DNA of 64,000 nucleotides from Acanthosepion esculentum (Eukaryota > Mollusca > Cephalopoda > Sepiida > Sepiidae). The translations under genes and the position numbers were made by a program. The notes under the pieces are model-generated. The model saw only the letters and a program-made list of their open reading frames with translations, was not told where the DNA came from and did not search any database. Below, piece by piece: positions 1 through 11,449 of the stretch (position 1 is the stretch's first letter; every line of letters starts with the position of its first letter). The DNA is taken from assembly GCA_964036315.1 (NCBI GenBank), contig OZ038498.1, positions 6,944,778 to 7,008,777 of the forward strand, read 5' to 3'.

Positions 1-1893
1 AAACCAATCTAAACCAAAGAATGCATATTCTATTCATACGAATCTATCCTAAAAATGTTGTCGGCATTAAATAACCCATTGAGGTTGATATGCCGTAAAA
101 CAAAATAAACCAAACCAATCTAAACCAAAGAATGCATATTCTATTCATACGAATCTATCCTAAAAATGTTGTCGGCATTAAATAACCCATTGAGGTTGAT
201 ATGCCGTAAAACAAAATAAACCAAACCAATTTAAACCAAAGAATGCATATTCTATTCATACGAATCTATCCTAAAAATGTTGTCGGCATTAAATAACCCA
301 TTGAGGTTGATATGCCGTAAAACAAAATAAACCAAACCAATTTAAACCAAAGAATGCATATTCTATTCATACGAATCTATCCTAAAAATGTTGTCGGCAT
401 TAAATAACCCATTGAGGTTGATATGCCGTAAAACAAAATAAACCAAACCAATCTAAACCAAAGAATGCATATTCTATTCATACGAATCTATCCTAAAAAT
501 GTTGTCGGCATTAAATAACCCATTGAGGTTGATATGCCGTAAAACAAAATAAACCAAACCAATCTAAACCAAAGAATGCATATTCTATTCATACGAATCT
601 ATCCTAAAAATGTTGTCGGCATTAAATAACCCATTGAGGTTGATATGCCGTAAAACAAAATAAACCAAACCAATCTAAACCAAAGAATGCATATTCTATT
701 CATACGAATCTATCCTAAAAATGTTGTCGGCATTAAATAACCCATTGAGGTTGATATGCCGTAAAACAAAATAAACCAAACCAATTTAAACCAAAGAATG
801 CATATTCTATTCATACGAATCTATCCTAAAAATGTTGTCGGCATTAAATAACCCATTGAGGTTGATATGACGTTAAACAAAATAAACCAAACCAATTTAA
901 ACCAAAGAATGCATATTCTATTCATACGTATCTATCCTAAAAATGTTGTCGGCATTAAATAACCCATTGAGGTTGATATGCCGTAAAACAAAATAAACCA
1001 AACCAATTTAAACCAAAGAATGCATATTCTATTCATACGAATCTATCCTAAAAATGTTGTCGGCATTAAATAACCCATTGAGGTTGATATGCCGTAAAAC
1101 AAAATAAACCAAACCAATCTAAACCAAAGAATGCATATTCTATTCATACGTATCTATCCTAAAAATGTTGTCGGCATTAAATAACCCATTGAGGTTGATA
1201 TGCCGTAAAACAAAATAAACCAAACCAATCTAAACCAAAGAATGCATATTCTATTCATACGAATCTATCCTAAAAATGTTGTCGGCATTAAATAACCCAT
1301 TGAGGTTGATATGCCGTAAAACAAAATAAACCAAACCAATCTAAACCAAAGAATGCATATTCTATTCATACGAATCTATCCTAAAAATGTTGTCGGCATT
1401 AAATAACCCATTGAGGTTGATATGCCGTAAAACAAAATAAACCAAACCAATTTAAACCAAAGAATGCATATTCTATTCATACGAATCTATCCTAAAAATG
1501 TTGTCGGCATTAAATAACCCATTGAGGTTGATATGCCGTAAAACAAAATAAACCAAACCAATTTAAACCAAAGAATGCATATTCTATTCATACGAATCTA
1601 TCCTAAAAATGTTGTCGGCATTAAATAACCCATTGAGGTTGATATGCCGTAAAACAAAATAAACCAAACCAATCTAAACCAAAGAATGCATATTCTATTC
1701 ATACGAATCTATCCTAAAAATGTTGTCGGCATTAAATAACCCATTGAGGTTGATATGCCGTAAAACAAAATAAACCAAACCAATCTAAACCAAAGAATGC
1801 ATATTCTATTCATACGAATCTATCCTAAAAATGTTGTCGGCATTAAATAACCCATTGAGGTTGATATGCCGTAAAACAAAATAAACCAAACCA
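1..1893. repeat. 111-bp satellite array, about 17 monomers
   Basis: A unit starting AAACCAATCTAAACCAAAG recurs exactly every 111 bases from the window edge to about 1893, with only scattered substitutions (for example C/T in AATCT/AATTT and CGAATC/CGTATC). The array probably continues to the left of the window. The monomer contains GGCATTAAATAACCCATTGA and ends in (AAACC)-like sequence. The same block forms the 3' tail of a dispersed composite repeat elsewhere in this window (6405-6530, 12940-13010, 59750-59800 on plus; 54575-54620 and 54785-54830 on minus), so the satellite looks like a tandem expansion of that tail. It has no coding potential. Confidence 0.97.
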
Positions 1894-2040
1894 TTTCCTT
1901 ATATATATATATATATATACTCTGAAACCTTTATACTTTACTCATTGAATTTTCGCATCAATTTCGTATCTGGTAGTGGAAATTAAAGATTAAGTGACAC
2001 CACTTCTTTTGAATAATCCACCACGCTTCTTAATATTTTA

Positions 2041-2348
2041 ACTATTTTTAATAATATTGTCGTCGTGTAGGTTCAGTACATTACCCTTATTCACAGTTCG
2101 TCTAGCTTTTTGCCAAAGTTCTTCGTGAAGATTCCCAATGCTACGATAACTATTCTCTCTGCACGCCTTGATTCGGTGTCGCTCTTTCTTGCGTCTATTT
2201 TCCTTAGCCAAGATATTTTGTCTGTTCCTCTTTTGTATTTGTTTCCGTTGTTTCTCCTAATTTTGTTCCGCATGTGTTGTCCAACTTTCTTAGTGATTAT
2301 ACCACTTCTGATATTACTTAGTATTGGCGCCGCCATTCTGTTGACCAT
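2041..2348 (-). pseudogene. possible RLE-type LINE C-terminal relic
   Basis: The minus-strand reading contains IVIVALGIFTKNFGKKLDEL. This resembles the V-I-G-A-L-G-x-x-x-K stretch that follows the restriction-like endonuclease in some non-LTR retrotransposons. The rest of the reading is not recognisable and there is no zinc knuckle. The assignment is weak. The surrounding 1894-2900 holds a short (TA)n at 1902-1918 and otherwise unique AT-rich sequence with nothing recognised. Confidence 0.25.
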
Positions 2349-2899
2349 GTTCGTCGTAGTCTATGAATATAGAATCCAGCGCAGTACGTAATCTGTTCTA
2401 TGAAACAACGTTAAAGATTAAAACTCACGGATCAGACACTCTACTGGATCTGACTATATTGCCAATACCACCAGCAGCTGTTCCGTAATTCTTCAGTCTT
2501 CGAAGGTCTCGGGGGTTGGCAATGAATATTCGAAAAAAAAACCATGGCTGCCTTCATACACGTTGAATTGAATATTTTGAGCTTTCTGATTGGTTAACTC
2601 TTCTATTGGTCAACTATAAAATGAGTCAGCTCATTTTGGTTGGCTCACTAGTACATAAGGTTACCCCAAACCTCTAACAGGTTCTAATCTCTAATCCTGC
2701 TTTTGCGTCTTTGTTTCCTGTTTTCGGAACATAAGGAGAGAGTAAAAGAAGGCAAACGTTTAGAAGGAGTTAGTGTTGGGATATAAGATTAAGTAGGACA
2801 GATGAGTTTTGCAAGCGTTTTCGATGACATAGCCCCAAATCGGAAATCGGAGAGTGGAGTTCCAATTCCTGTAGGGTTCATTATGTAACACTTACTTAC

Positions 2900-3640
2900 T
2901 AAATACACTAGAGAAAAAAATGAAGCCACATGTTTTCCCCACCTCGGCTATGGGTTGAATAGCAGAACAGGCTGGGTTCTATATCCTTGGTTAGCAATTT
3001 CGTATCATTTATGTGTATAGATACGGTAGTGAATAAAAAAGAATCTATCAACATTCTCGTAAAATTGCTAAATTTCCTACATCCCCGAGGTACGACACCT
3101 GGCGGTTCAGATTTTGGTCTACAAAACCAAACCAAACCAGGTACCGCACAGAGGCATAAGGTTAGAAATGGCATCATTCACGGACAAAAAACAAACAAAC
3201 AAACATTTACATAGATAAAGCCCTTCGTAAAGAGTGGGTTGTACACGTGAGAAATGCATCCACTGAGACGGTCTCCAATCGTGGGTGTTCCCAGAGACCT
3301 TAGCTGGTATTTCCAAGTCAGCTTAACTACCTCATTCTTCAAAATTAAAAAAAAAAATCTCTTCACACCTTGAGCAAAAGCCAAGGATGTGATTCTTTTG
3401 ATGTTTTCACTTAATTAAACAAAAATCAGCCGTAAACAAAAAACAAAACAAAACAAAACAAAAAACAAAAAAGACAACGGGCAAAGTTCTTAGCAGGATA
3501 TGGGCTGTGTATATTAGAATAATTTTGGGGATTTGCTTGAGAGATGGTGTAGCAGGGATTTTGTTGGTTTGTTGTTGAGTTCCTTTCGTTATTAGACTCA
3601 AAGTTCCAATTACTACAGAATCTGTTTTTTTAACTGCCAC
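2900..3640 (-). pseudogene. RLE-type non-LTR retrotransposon, 3' end (copy D)
   Basis: The minus strand at 3430-3640 reads VVIGTLSLITKG, then PSLKQIPKIILIYTAHILLR. This matches the conserved end of restriction-like-endonuclease LINE proteins (compare VVVGALGLVGKD and SPCLKEIQKIVLTSTAHTLR in the better copy at 7.3-8.0 kb). The 3' UTR follows at 2900-3400 and shares the segment around GGTTAGAAATGGCATCAT and the GATAAAGCCCTTCGTAA block with copies at 7.2, 8.3, 47.1 and 47.9 kb. The endonuclease core and zinc knuckle are missing. A (CAT)n/(TTA)n microsatellite abuts its 5' side. It is 5'-truncated and dead. Confidence 0.75.
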
Positions 3641-3697
3641 ATTATTATTATTATTATTATCATCATCATCATCATCATCGTCATCATCATCATCATC

Positions 3698-3730
<33 letters not shown>

Positions 3731-3751
3731 GTCGTCATCATCATCAACATT

Positions 3752-3792
<41 letters not shown>

Positions 3793-3826
3793 TATTATTA
3801 TTATCATTATTATTATTATTATTATT
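3641..3826. repeat. (ATT)n/(CAT)n compound trinucleotide microsatellite
   Basis: Imperfect ATT and ATC units with CAC interruptions. On the minus strand it reads as a methionine/isoleucine homopolymer frame, which is an artefact. Confidence 0.95.
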
Positions 3827-4267
3827 GCGTTTCTTTCGTCAATTAAATGTCGTGATGCCATTATTACGACTATAGTTTATATTTGATATAAATTAATAAA
3901 AATGGAATTCTGCCAGGAACTTGCCCAAGAACTGAAGAAAGAATGTTAGAATTATGTCCATAATAATTGGTTCTTAAGACACTCGAGATAAGATTGGCGG
4001 CACTTGAGATTCGTAAGACTGACTGCAGTGCTGTCGGGGTAACATTATTTAGGAAAATTGTTGGATTGGCAGGCACTTTTGGTTTTCTTCCTTTTTGACT
4101 AAAACCTTTTTTAAATTTATTTCCTCCAGTACAAATATTTTGTATTTATTTTTTATTTCATTTGATATTTCTTATTTGTTATATCAGGTCACTCTACGAA
4201 TGCTGTTACTACCGTGTACCTACCTGTCGCATAATCGGTTCTCCTATCATGCTTTTGCTGGGATAAG

Positions 4268-4640
4268 GTGACTACACGACAAGCAGGATTACGAAAAAAG
4301 ACCCGTCAAAGACCGGATGATCCCCTCTTGCAGGGTGAGCTGCTAACAAACACCACGTTGTTAGACTGGGCTGCATGGTTATGTATACAACCAGTTGCAT
4401 CTATGACATGTCATCACTGGGTGGAGGGCTTCCTGAAAGTCAACGACCAGAATCAACAGCCACGTGTCCACGACAAAGGCGTTCCGTCAAGCTGGCGGAC
4501 ATTGGCAGTGGTTTGACCTGGAGAGATATGGGCTCCGATACGCACTATTGCCCAAATACAAACTACGCAGGAATAAGAACCTCTCCGACTTTCAACCCAG
4601 ATATGTAGAGAAATATAGTCAGCTGTTCAACTGCGCAATG
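4268..4640 (+). other. unrecognised coding-like stretch
   Basis: Overlapping plus-strand readings include a plausible protein-like piece (RYGLRYALLPKYKLRRNKNL, about 4510-4575), but no single frame stays open and I do not recognise a family. It sits between LINE relics and SINE units, so a decayed mobile-element ORF is the simplest explanation. Base composition is richer in GC than the flanks. Confidence 0.2.
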
Positions 4641-4884
4641 ACCCTACAACCACACCTATTTATGGGACAGATAATGATGAGGATGATGATGATGATGTTG
4701 ACGTTATTTTTCAATATACTGCGTCACTTTAATTCCTAGCTTTTGCATTATTTTTAAATTGTCTGATTTCTTTGTGTTGATGTCAGGGTCATTTTCCTTA
4801 CTGGTCTGACAGTTTTGTTATTCTGTGTATATTTTATAAGTAAATTTTTAGCGGTTCAAAATCGCTTTTGCATTTATTATATCA

Positions 4885-5190
4885 GAATCGGGATACCTCG
4901 AGACCGGCTAATGTCTAGCAAGCTTGTCTCGCTAGAACAATTACGACTGAAGAGTGAGTTCGATCCTCACTGGGTGCCCTCTACTTTCGGCCTTGTGCCA
5001 CATCTAAGCTACGCTTGGAAAATCACTATCTATCGATCTATCTATCGGGGCACGTCGAGGCGGTCTAATGGTTAGTAAGCTTGTCTCGCTAGAACAATTA
5101 AGACTGAGTAGTGAGAGCGATCCTAACTGGGTGCCCCCTACTTTCGGCCTTCTGCCACATCTAAGCTACGCTTGGAAAATCACTATTATA
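4885..5190 (+). mobile_element. tRNA-like SINE, two tandem units
   Basis: Two related units of about 150 bp (4888-5030 and 5045-5190) share GCTAGAACAATTA, CTACTTTCGGCCTT and AGCTACGCTTGGAAAATCAC. Each has a tRNA-like internal promoter layout: an A-box-like TCTAATGGTTAGTAAGC and a B-box-like GAGTTCGATCCTC (GAGAGCGATCCTA in the second). The separator is a short GATCTATCTATCG run. Tandem dimerisation of a tRNA-derived SINE is the likely origin. Octopus tRNA-derived SINEs are known (OK, OR1, OR2 families), but I cannot assign this one. Confidence 0.6.
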
Positions 5191-5194
5191 TCAG

Positions 5195-5640
5195 AACAAT
5201 TTAAACATCTTGGAAGTATTTCAACAGCGGACAGAATGTGCGACACTGAAAGGTAAAGTCGTATTGGGATAGAGAAAGATGCCTTCCAAAAGTACAGCAA
5301 AGTATTAAGAAACTGAAATATTTCGTTAGAAACAAAGAAAAGAGTACTGAACTGTTACGTAATATCAGTTCTCCTATATGGTAATCTCCTCACAAATGAA
5401 AAAAAGACTTGAAGCAACAGAAATGTGGTTCTGCCAAAGGATGCTGAGAATATCATGTGAGCATCGACAAAACTTTAGAGAAAATGGAAACAACAAGGAT
5501 ACTGATAATTAACATCAGGAGGCAGTTGAAATTTCTCGGGCACATAATGAGGAAAGAGGGCTTAGAAAATATGACACTCATAGAAGAGATTTAAGGCAAG
5601 AGGGACAGAGAAAAACAACGCATAACCCACCAAGCGTTAC
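5195..5640 (+). pseudogene. RTE-like LINE reverse transcriptase thumb fragment (copy 1)
   Basis: The reading starts FKHLGSISTADRMCDTE. Shifted frames then give the equivalents of an SSQMKKRLEATEMWF stretch, a RMLRISCEH stretch and a FLGHIMRKEGLEN stretch. This is the thumb/C-terminal region of a non-LTR reverse transcriptase common in invertebrate genomes. Several frameshifts and stops make it dead. Pieces of the same family recur at 18.3-18.9, 21.3-21.9, 43.64-43.69, 54.1-54.3 and 55.5-55.7 kb. Confidence 0.7.
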
Positions 5641-6114
5641 ATCAGATAGTGTGTGGTATGCGCGCTTTATTCCTTAATATGATTCCATTACTGCCTAACA
5701 CTGCTGCGTTTCCCGCCCTCGACTGATCCGTCCTCATTAATCAACTTGGTCAGCCGAAGCGCCCTACAAAACGTTCAAAATAACGCCATGCTTAGTACGG
5801 ACGCCTGATCACCATAACGCAATTTACTACAAAGCCCACCTCAACCTTCTTACCATATTCAAAGCAGACAGTCGACCAGCTCTCCAAGTAACTCGATTCC
5901 AGGACTACGCCATCGCTTTCATAATTAGAAATTACACAATTTAAATTAGAGACAAATATAATTAAAATAGCGATAAATACTGATGCAATTATATTTATTT
6001 CGAATCATGGTGAAGAGGAAATTTTATCATCTATGTTAAAATTAAGTGAGAAATGTCGAAGCTTATCAAAATTATTTTCAGTTCGTTATAATTTGCACTA
6101 ATTGAGTTTACACG
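5641..6114. other. no gene recognised; possible LINE scrap
   Basis: At 5760-5935 plus readings give ALQNNAM-like and YKAHLNLLTIFKADSRPALQ stretches, reminiscent of the connection region of Jockey/I-type LINEs, but in broken frames. The remainder is AT-rich and unrecognised. Confidence 0.3.
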
Positions 6115-6535
6115 CCTGATATAAGTCCTGGGTATGACGATAAACTACATCTGGCAGCAAGGCCTCTGATCGGGAGATTTTCAGGAGCGTGGAACCACTT
6201 CTTACTTGCTGATGTTCCCAAGTCAATCCTGGCGGGGGTGGTAGCACCTGTTAGGGGGTCCCAGCTATAGGCAAGTAGTCAACCTTCAACTGGGGTCAAA
6301 ACACTATGAAAGTATAAAAATAGATTTTTATAGTAAAAATAAAAAGCAATACATTTTTGAAAAAAAAAAAAATCAATGAAACCTGATCTACAAACTGATT
6401 TCTTGTAAATAATATATATTCTATTCATATGAAACCATCCTAAAAATCTTGTCTGCATTAAATAACCGCTTGAGGTGATATGCTGCAAACCAAACCAAAC
6501 CAAACCAAACCAAACCAAACCAAACCAAATCACGC
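6115..6535 (+). mobile_element. composite GGTATGACGATAAAC repeat, copy 1
   Basis: The element starts near CCTGGGTATGACGATAAACT, continues through a conserved block (GGAGCGTGGAACCAC, then GTAGCACCTGTTAGGGGGTC), has a short A/T-rich internal segment (AATACATTTTTGAAAAA) and ends with the satellite-like tail (GCATTAAATAACCGCTTGAGG) and (AAACC)n at 6485-6528. The layout is head, internal variable repeat, satellite-like tail. No ORF is conserved between copies, so it looks like a non-autonomous retroposon. Other copies are at 12.2-13.0, 54.56-55.49 and 59.27-59.80 kb. Confidence 0.7.
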
Positions 6536-7061
6536 CTAATCTACATGTAACGTAGCGGTTATCGACGCTGAAATTCCCACCAATATCGTTCTGTTCCCTT
6601 TCGCTCAAGTACCCTTCGGCATTGTTTTTTTTCCCCGCCAAGTTACGCAGATTGGGTTCTTTAGCCTTGGTTGGTAACTAGACTAGGAGAAGGAAAACTC
6701 TGAATTAAAAATCGGCTGGGCTTGCATCTAATGATTCCATTCCATAAAAGCCTACGAACTACGGAAATCACAGCCACGATAACTAGGGTGGTGACGCTGT
6801 GATCCTAACGTGGTGAGGCTGTGGCCCTTACACTCGACAAGGAAGTCTATTTGCATCAAGGGGGGATTTTCAAGCCATTCGTAACTGGAGGTTTTTACTG
6901 GAGTCCAAGTGAAAGTAAGTTTGTCAATTCTCTAATACTAATACTTTAAAAGTTGAAGTCTTGCTCCCCCCCATTTAGTACTGCGCTTAAATTCATAAAG
7001 TCTAGATACCATAGATGAAAGTTCATCAGCACAATTACCCTGAAATAATTATATTAGCAAC

Positions 7062-7062
<1 letters not shown>
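6536..7062. other. no gene recognised
   Basis: The first 120 bases (ACATGTAACGTAGCGGTTATC, then TTTCGCTCAAGTACCCTT) resemble the SINE-like segment at 52140-52260. The rest is unique sequence with no coding signal. Confidence 0.4.
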
Positions 7063-7108
<46 letters not shown>

Positions 7109-7189
7109 TATTATTGTTATTATTCTGTTTCCGATAATATATTTTGTTATTATTCTGTTTCTGATATTATTATTATTATTATTATTTTT
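7063..7189. repeat. (TAA)n/(TTA)n microsatellites at the LINE 3' end
   Basis: (AAT)n at 7063-7110 followed by inverted ATT runs to 7189. They abut the 3' terminus of the RLE LINE copy A. The same juxtaposition is seen for the copies at 8.3, 47.1 and 47.9 kb. Confidence 0.9.
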
Positions 7190-8235
7190 ATTTCCTTTGA
7201 TATCTGGCGTTTACACATTTCTTACCGGGTCCCGCCCAGGGACCTAAGGTTAGAAATGGCATCATGACACTTTCCACTGCAAAAAAAAAAAAAATAATTA
7301 CATAGATAAAGCCCTTCGTAAAGTGTGGGCTGTACTTGTCAGAACAATTTTTTGTATCTCTTTGAGGCATGGACTTCCAGGGATCCCTTCAATCAGCCTA
7401 CTGGAATCTTTTCCAACCAGTCCAAGGGCTCCAACTACAACAGGAATTCTGGATGTTCCCATGTGCCACATTTTTGAGATTTCGATTTCAAGGTCCTTGT
7501 ATTTTGACAGTTTTTCGAATATCTTCAAAGACACATTGCAGTCTGCAGGGACTGCCATATCAATAAGGAGGCACTTATTTTGTTTGCGGTCTTTAATAAC
7601 AATGTCTGGGCGGTTGGCTTTGATTGTTCTGTCAGTGTATATTGTGTAGTCCCATAGAATTGTAACAGGTCCTATCTCCGTAACCGGGTCAGGGTGGTGT
7701 TCGTACCAATTTCTTCCAGTTTCCTTCCCATAGGAGTTGCAAATTTTCCAGTGCAGATATTGGCCCACTCTGTCATGCCGGGTTTTATATTCAGTGGATG
7801 CCAATATCGTGCAACCTGATATAAGATGATCAATGGTTTCTGGATATTTGTCACAGAATCTGCATCTTGGGCTAACACAGTATTTTAGTATATGTGCTTG
7901 ATAATTCCTAGTTAACAAGCATTGGTCTTGTGCAGCAATTATAAAACCCTCAGTTTCACCTTTCAACCCTGCACTACGTAGCCACTGATGGGAGCAGGTT
8001 TTTGTCTACGTCTGCTTGTTTGGTACGGGCAGAGTATTGGCCATGGAGCGGTTTATTTTGCCATTGTTTCTTTATCTGGTCGGTCGCATTTCTCTTTGCA
8101 TTTTTAAAAAAAGTTTTTTGCAGCTTCAGCCGGTGTACAGTGATGTATTTGAATTTCTGTGCCCATTTGAAGCTCTTTTTTGAATTTTTCGGCTTCCTTT
8201 ACTACAGAGTAGAGACACTTACTACTTTCATGTAG
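7190..8235 (-). mobile_element. RLE-type non-LTR retrotransposon, 5'-truncated (copy A)
   Basis: Read on the minus strand, the element runs from about 8200 to its 3' UTR at 7190-7297. The most upstream recognisable protein is QWQNKPLHGQYSART (about 8010-8060). A one-base insertion then breaks the frame before the WLRSAGLKGETEGF segment. The C-terminal ORF is described separately. The 3' UTR contains GGTTAGAAATGGCATCATGA and ends at a (TTA)n tract. No reverse transcriptase palm is present, so the copy lost its 5' two-thirds, as is usual for target-primed retrotransposition. Confidence 0.85.
7298..7966 (-). pseudogene. LINE C-terminal zinc knuckle and restriction-like endonuclease
   Basis: This open frame of 222 codons holds, in order, TEGFIIAAQDQCLLTRNYQA (residues 5-25), a CCHC-type knuckle C-x2-C-x7-H-x4-C (CRFCDKYPETIDHLISGC, about 36-53), the RHDRVGQYLHWKIC segment, and RPDIVIKDRKQNKCLLIDMA (about 117-136). 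The last is a PD-(D/E)xK-like arrangement with P-D, then D after 12 residues. VVVGALGLVGKD and a TAHTLRRALS tail complete it. This order is known for R2/R4/Hero-type non-LTR elements, in which the domain nicks the target. It is the C-terminal part only and starts at a TTG rather than an authentic start; the upstream frame is shifted near 7990. The domain looks intact, the element is not. Confidence 0.85.
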
Positions 8236-8243
8236 TTTATTAC

Positions 8244-8309
<66 letters not shown>

Positions 8310-8412
8310 TCATTTCCTTTGATTTTTGGGGTGAACACATTTCCTTCTGGGTCCCGCCAGGAGACATAAGATTAGAAATGGCATCATGACATTTTCAACT
8401 GACCAATTAAAA

Positions 8413-8478
<66 letters not shown>

Positions 8479-8530
8479 CACACATATTTTACATAGATAA
8501 TGCTCATCGTAAGGTGTGGGCTGTACTCGT
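8236..8530 (-). mobile_element. RLE LINE 3' tail with (TTA)n and (CA)n expansions
   Basis: A second, much shorter copy of the same LINE 3' UTR (TTAGAAATGGCATCATGAC at about 8371, ACATAGATAATGCTCATCG at about 8490) lies in the same orientation just next to copy A. It is preceded by (ATT)n at 8240-8310. A (CA)n of about 70 bases at 8415-8484 sits where the other copies have an A-run, so the microsatellite grew inside the UTR. Confidence 0.8.
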
Positions 8531-8561
<31 letters not shown>

Positions 8562-8759
8562 TACTATTATTATTATAATTACTATGTGTTTTTTTCCATG
8601 TCCTTGTATTTATTATTATTATTCTTGTTGTTGTAAGTACGACCGTTACGCTTTTATGATTTCCTAACTATATCATGATGTAGTATCTGCGTCATTTGCC
8701 CGGGTTTTCTAAGCTAGAATCAGTTAGGCTTTTTGATAAAAACAAACTACATAATACTA

Positions 8760-9600
8760 TTAAACGAAAAGGAAAAGAAGGTAAGGAAGCAGGGGGGAAA
8801 TGGATACGAATGAGGAAAGTCAGGGGCTTGGATTACAGGGTAAAGAAAACCAGGGGAAGGGAAAAATTAATTTCTATACAGATAGAAAGACAGGGAGGTA
8901 TGGAGACGAAAAAGAGACGTACAAAGAGAGGGAGGGATGGAGAAGGAAGACAAATGTACAGAGAGAGGTAGGGAAGGAGAGGGAAGACACACGTACAAAG
9001 TGTGGAAGGGGTGGAGACGAAAGAGATACACAGAAAGACAGTAGCATGGAGACAGGAGAGAGACAGAAAAGGATATAGATCTGAGAGAGACGTAGAGAGA
9101 GAGAGAGAGAGAGAGAAGGATATAGATATAAGAGAGACATAGAGAGACAGAGAAGGTTATAGATATAAGAGAGACGTAGAGAGAAGGATATAGATATAAT
9201 AGAGACGTAGAGAGAAGGATATAGATATAAGAGAGATGTAGAGAGACAGAGAAGGATATAGGTATAAGAGAGACGTAGAGAAACAGATAAGGATATAAAT
9301 ATAAGAGAGACAGAGAAGGATATAGATATACGAGAGACGTAGAGAGAGAAGGATATAGATATAAGAGAAGACGTAGACAGACAGAGAAAGATATAGATAT
9401 AAGAGAGACGTAGAGAGAGAGAGAGAGAGTAGAGAGAGAGAGAGAGAGAGAAGGATATAGATATAAGAGAGAAGTCGGGAGACAGAGAAGGATATAGGTA
9501 TAAGAGAGACGTAGAGAGACAGAGAAGGATAAAGATATAAGAGAGACATAGAGAGACTGAGAAGGATATAGATATAAAAGAGACGTAGATATGCGGTGAG
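8760..9600. repeat. purine-rich GA minisatellite
   Basis: The G/A-biased plus strand becomes an imperfect tandem repeat from about 9060 to 9600. Its unit of roughly 40 bases is built on GGATATAGATATAAGAGAGA followed by CGTAGAGAGA. The minus strand gives a long Ser/Leu/Tyr low-complexity frame that is not a gene. Confidence 0.9.
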
Positions 9601-10534
9601 AGGTAATGATGAAAGACAGATGTACACAGGTAGGCTTTGTGAAACTTAGCGAAAGACTGAAAAACATGTTGCGATTGACAGTGTTAAAATATTTGCTGCA
9701 TGATAACTGTTGTCTGATGGAGATACAGTGCAAGATGAAGATAAAAGTTTGGGTTCGGTAGAAAATACTTGTGTATTCGTTATTCCTTTTTCGCCAATAA
9801 AACGTATCCATTTTTGCATATGATTCAGATAAAATATGGACGCGCTAAAAATATTGAAGTAGATAAGGTATAAAATATTAACATACAGGTAACGAGTGAG
9901 ACAAAAATAACAAACAATAATAGATAATATTAGTTGTCAACACATTTCCACAGCTCAGTTAGTTTTTTTCATTCTCTTTCGTTGTTTTTAAAATTTATCT
10001 TCATTTCTTCCCGACTACAAAATTGCAAGTAAGTATTAAAAGCGCTTATTTGCTGTTGAAGCCCTGACTATCTGATCATTCGTCTGTGGACCTAGATCTT
10101 GGTGCATCACGAGTTGTACAGATCCCTTTTTATCGAAATCCTTTTATATACACTCGGTAAATTAATTAATCTTTTTTGTTATGTTTGGCTTTTCGCTAAC
10201 AATTTTACGTTATTCACGTTTTTCTGCCTTCACGAATTGGTACTTTTCTTGACATTAGCTCAAAACTAGATTAAGTCGTGTCATGGCAGCGAAAAATAAC
10301 ATCAGAGATAAGAACTTCTCCCTGAAATATCTCTCTTTTCATATTTACCTCTGCTAGGAAATCACCTATGACGGCCAAGTCATTTCTCTAGGTGGGTAGC
10401 TATGGCGGAGCTTAGATCTGACACAAGGCTGAAATTATGGGGCATATTAGCATAAAGGTCTTCATAGAATTCTGTTCCAATATCTGTTATTACACTTTGA
10501 ATAAATTTGTCTTTCTACTTCTTCTTAATCATAA
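9601..10534. other. no gene recognised
   Basis: AT-rich unique sequence with no repeat family or coding signal that I can support. Confidence 0.5.
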
Positions 10535-10551
10535 TAATCTTCATCGTCTTC

Positions 10552-10596
<45 letters not shown>

Positions 10597-10770
10597 TTAT
10601 TCCTCATCATCATCATCTTCATCTTATTCATCATCATTATCATCTTCATCTTATTCATCATCATTATCATCTTCAACTTATTCATCATTATCATCATCAT
10701 CTTCAGCATCTTCATCTAATTCATCATCATCATTTTCATCTTATTCATCATCATCATCTTCTTTATCTTA

Positions 10771-10803
<33 letters not shown>

Positions 10804-10862
10804 TAATTCATCATCATCATCATCATTATCATCATCATCATCATCATCATCATCATCTTCAT
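10535..10862. repeat. (CAT)n microsatellite with TTC/TTA interruptions
   Basis: The repeat encodes a poly-histidine or poly-isoleucine frame on plus and poly-methionine on minus. Interruptions of the CTTATTCATCATCAT kind recur several times, showing local duplication. It is not a gene. Confidence 0.95.
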
Positions 10863-11449
10863 GAACGTGCGATTGGTTTAATGTATTGTGAACATGGAGA
10901 GTCGTGTTCGAATTCCAGTCGGATTCAGGACATTCACTTACGCGCAAATACTTTTTAGGGAAGGCATAAATTCATCACTCCTCCCATCTATGAGTTAAAT
11001 AGTAGGTCTTGTATCTCGAAAAAGTAATTGTTATTAATAATTAGTAATTAATTATTAGTAATTGTTATTCTCAAAAAGAAAAAAAGAAGAAAATTGCGAA
11101 TGTGATAATCACTCGCTAAAACAAGAATTAGTCTTAAAAACAAGAATATTTCGCCCTTGAATAAACAACGTAAGGGTTGACAATCCGGATAAAACAAATG
11201 AATCGATCAATCTTCGTCTTCGTCATCTTCTCCATATTCTTATTCTTAGTTCGTTATTTGTGGCTTCTGTGATGGCGAGAGGATCCAATTTTAAATCTAA
11301 ATTGTTTTCCCATCTGAAATACTAAATTTATTAAAAAAAAAGGCTCAGTATAAATAGTAAAAGAGTAAAAAATGACTCTAAGCGGGAACATATTTCGGTT
11401 AATACTTATTTTCCTTTCAACCAGGGCTTGTTGCCTGACAGAAATGAAA
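10863..11449. other. no gene recognised; weak tRNA-like SINE scrap
   Basis: 10866-10955 has a B-box-like GTGTTCGAATTCCAG and the CGCGCAAATACTTTT motif also seen near 52235, suggesting an old SINE. The remainder is unique. Confidence 0.35.

Noticed and set aside
1..1893. CRISPR-like regular repeats
   Set aside because: The whole 111-bp unit is conserved, with no repeat/spacer alternation, and the DNA is eukaryotic. The same applies to the 61-bp and 107-bp arrays.
3613..3861. Methionine/isoleucine-rich minus frame
   Set aside because: Translation of a (CAT)n/(ATT)n microsatellite.
7323..7649. 108-codon plus frame (and its counterpart at 47969-48295)
   Set aside because: It is the antisense shadow of the RLE LINE C-terminal ORF; the two frames resemble each other only because the LINE copies do.
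8867..9811. 314-codon minus frame rich in Ser, Leu and Tyr
   Set aside because: It is the antisense of a GA-rich minisatellite with repeating GGATATAGATATAAGAGAGA units; no start context, domain or non-repetitive core.
10437..10958. 173-codon histidine-rich plus frame
   Set aside because: It is the translation of a (CAT)n microsatellite; every frame and strand is open for the same reason and there is no unique sequence of gene length.
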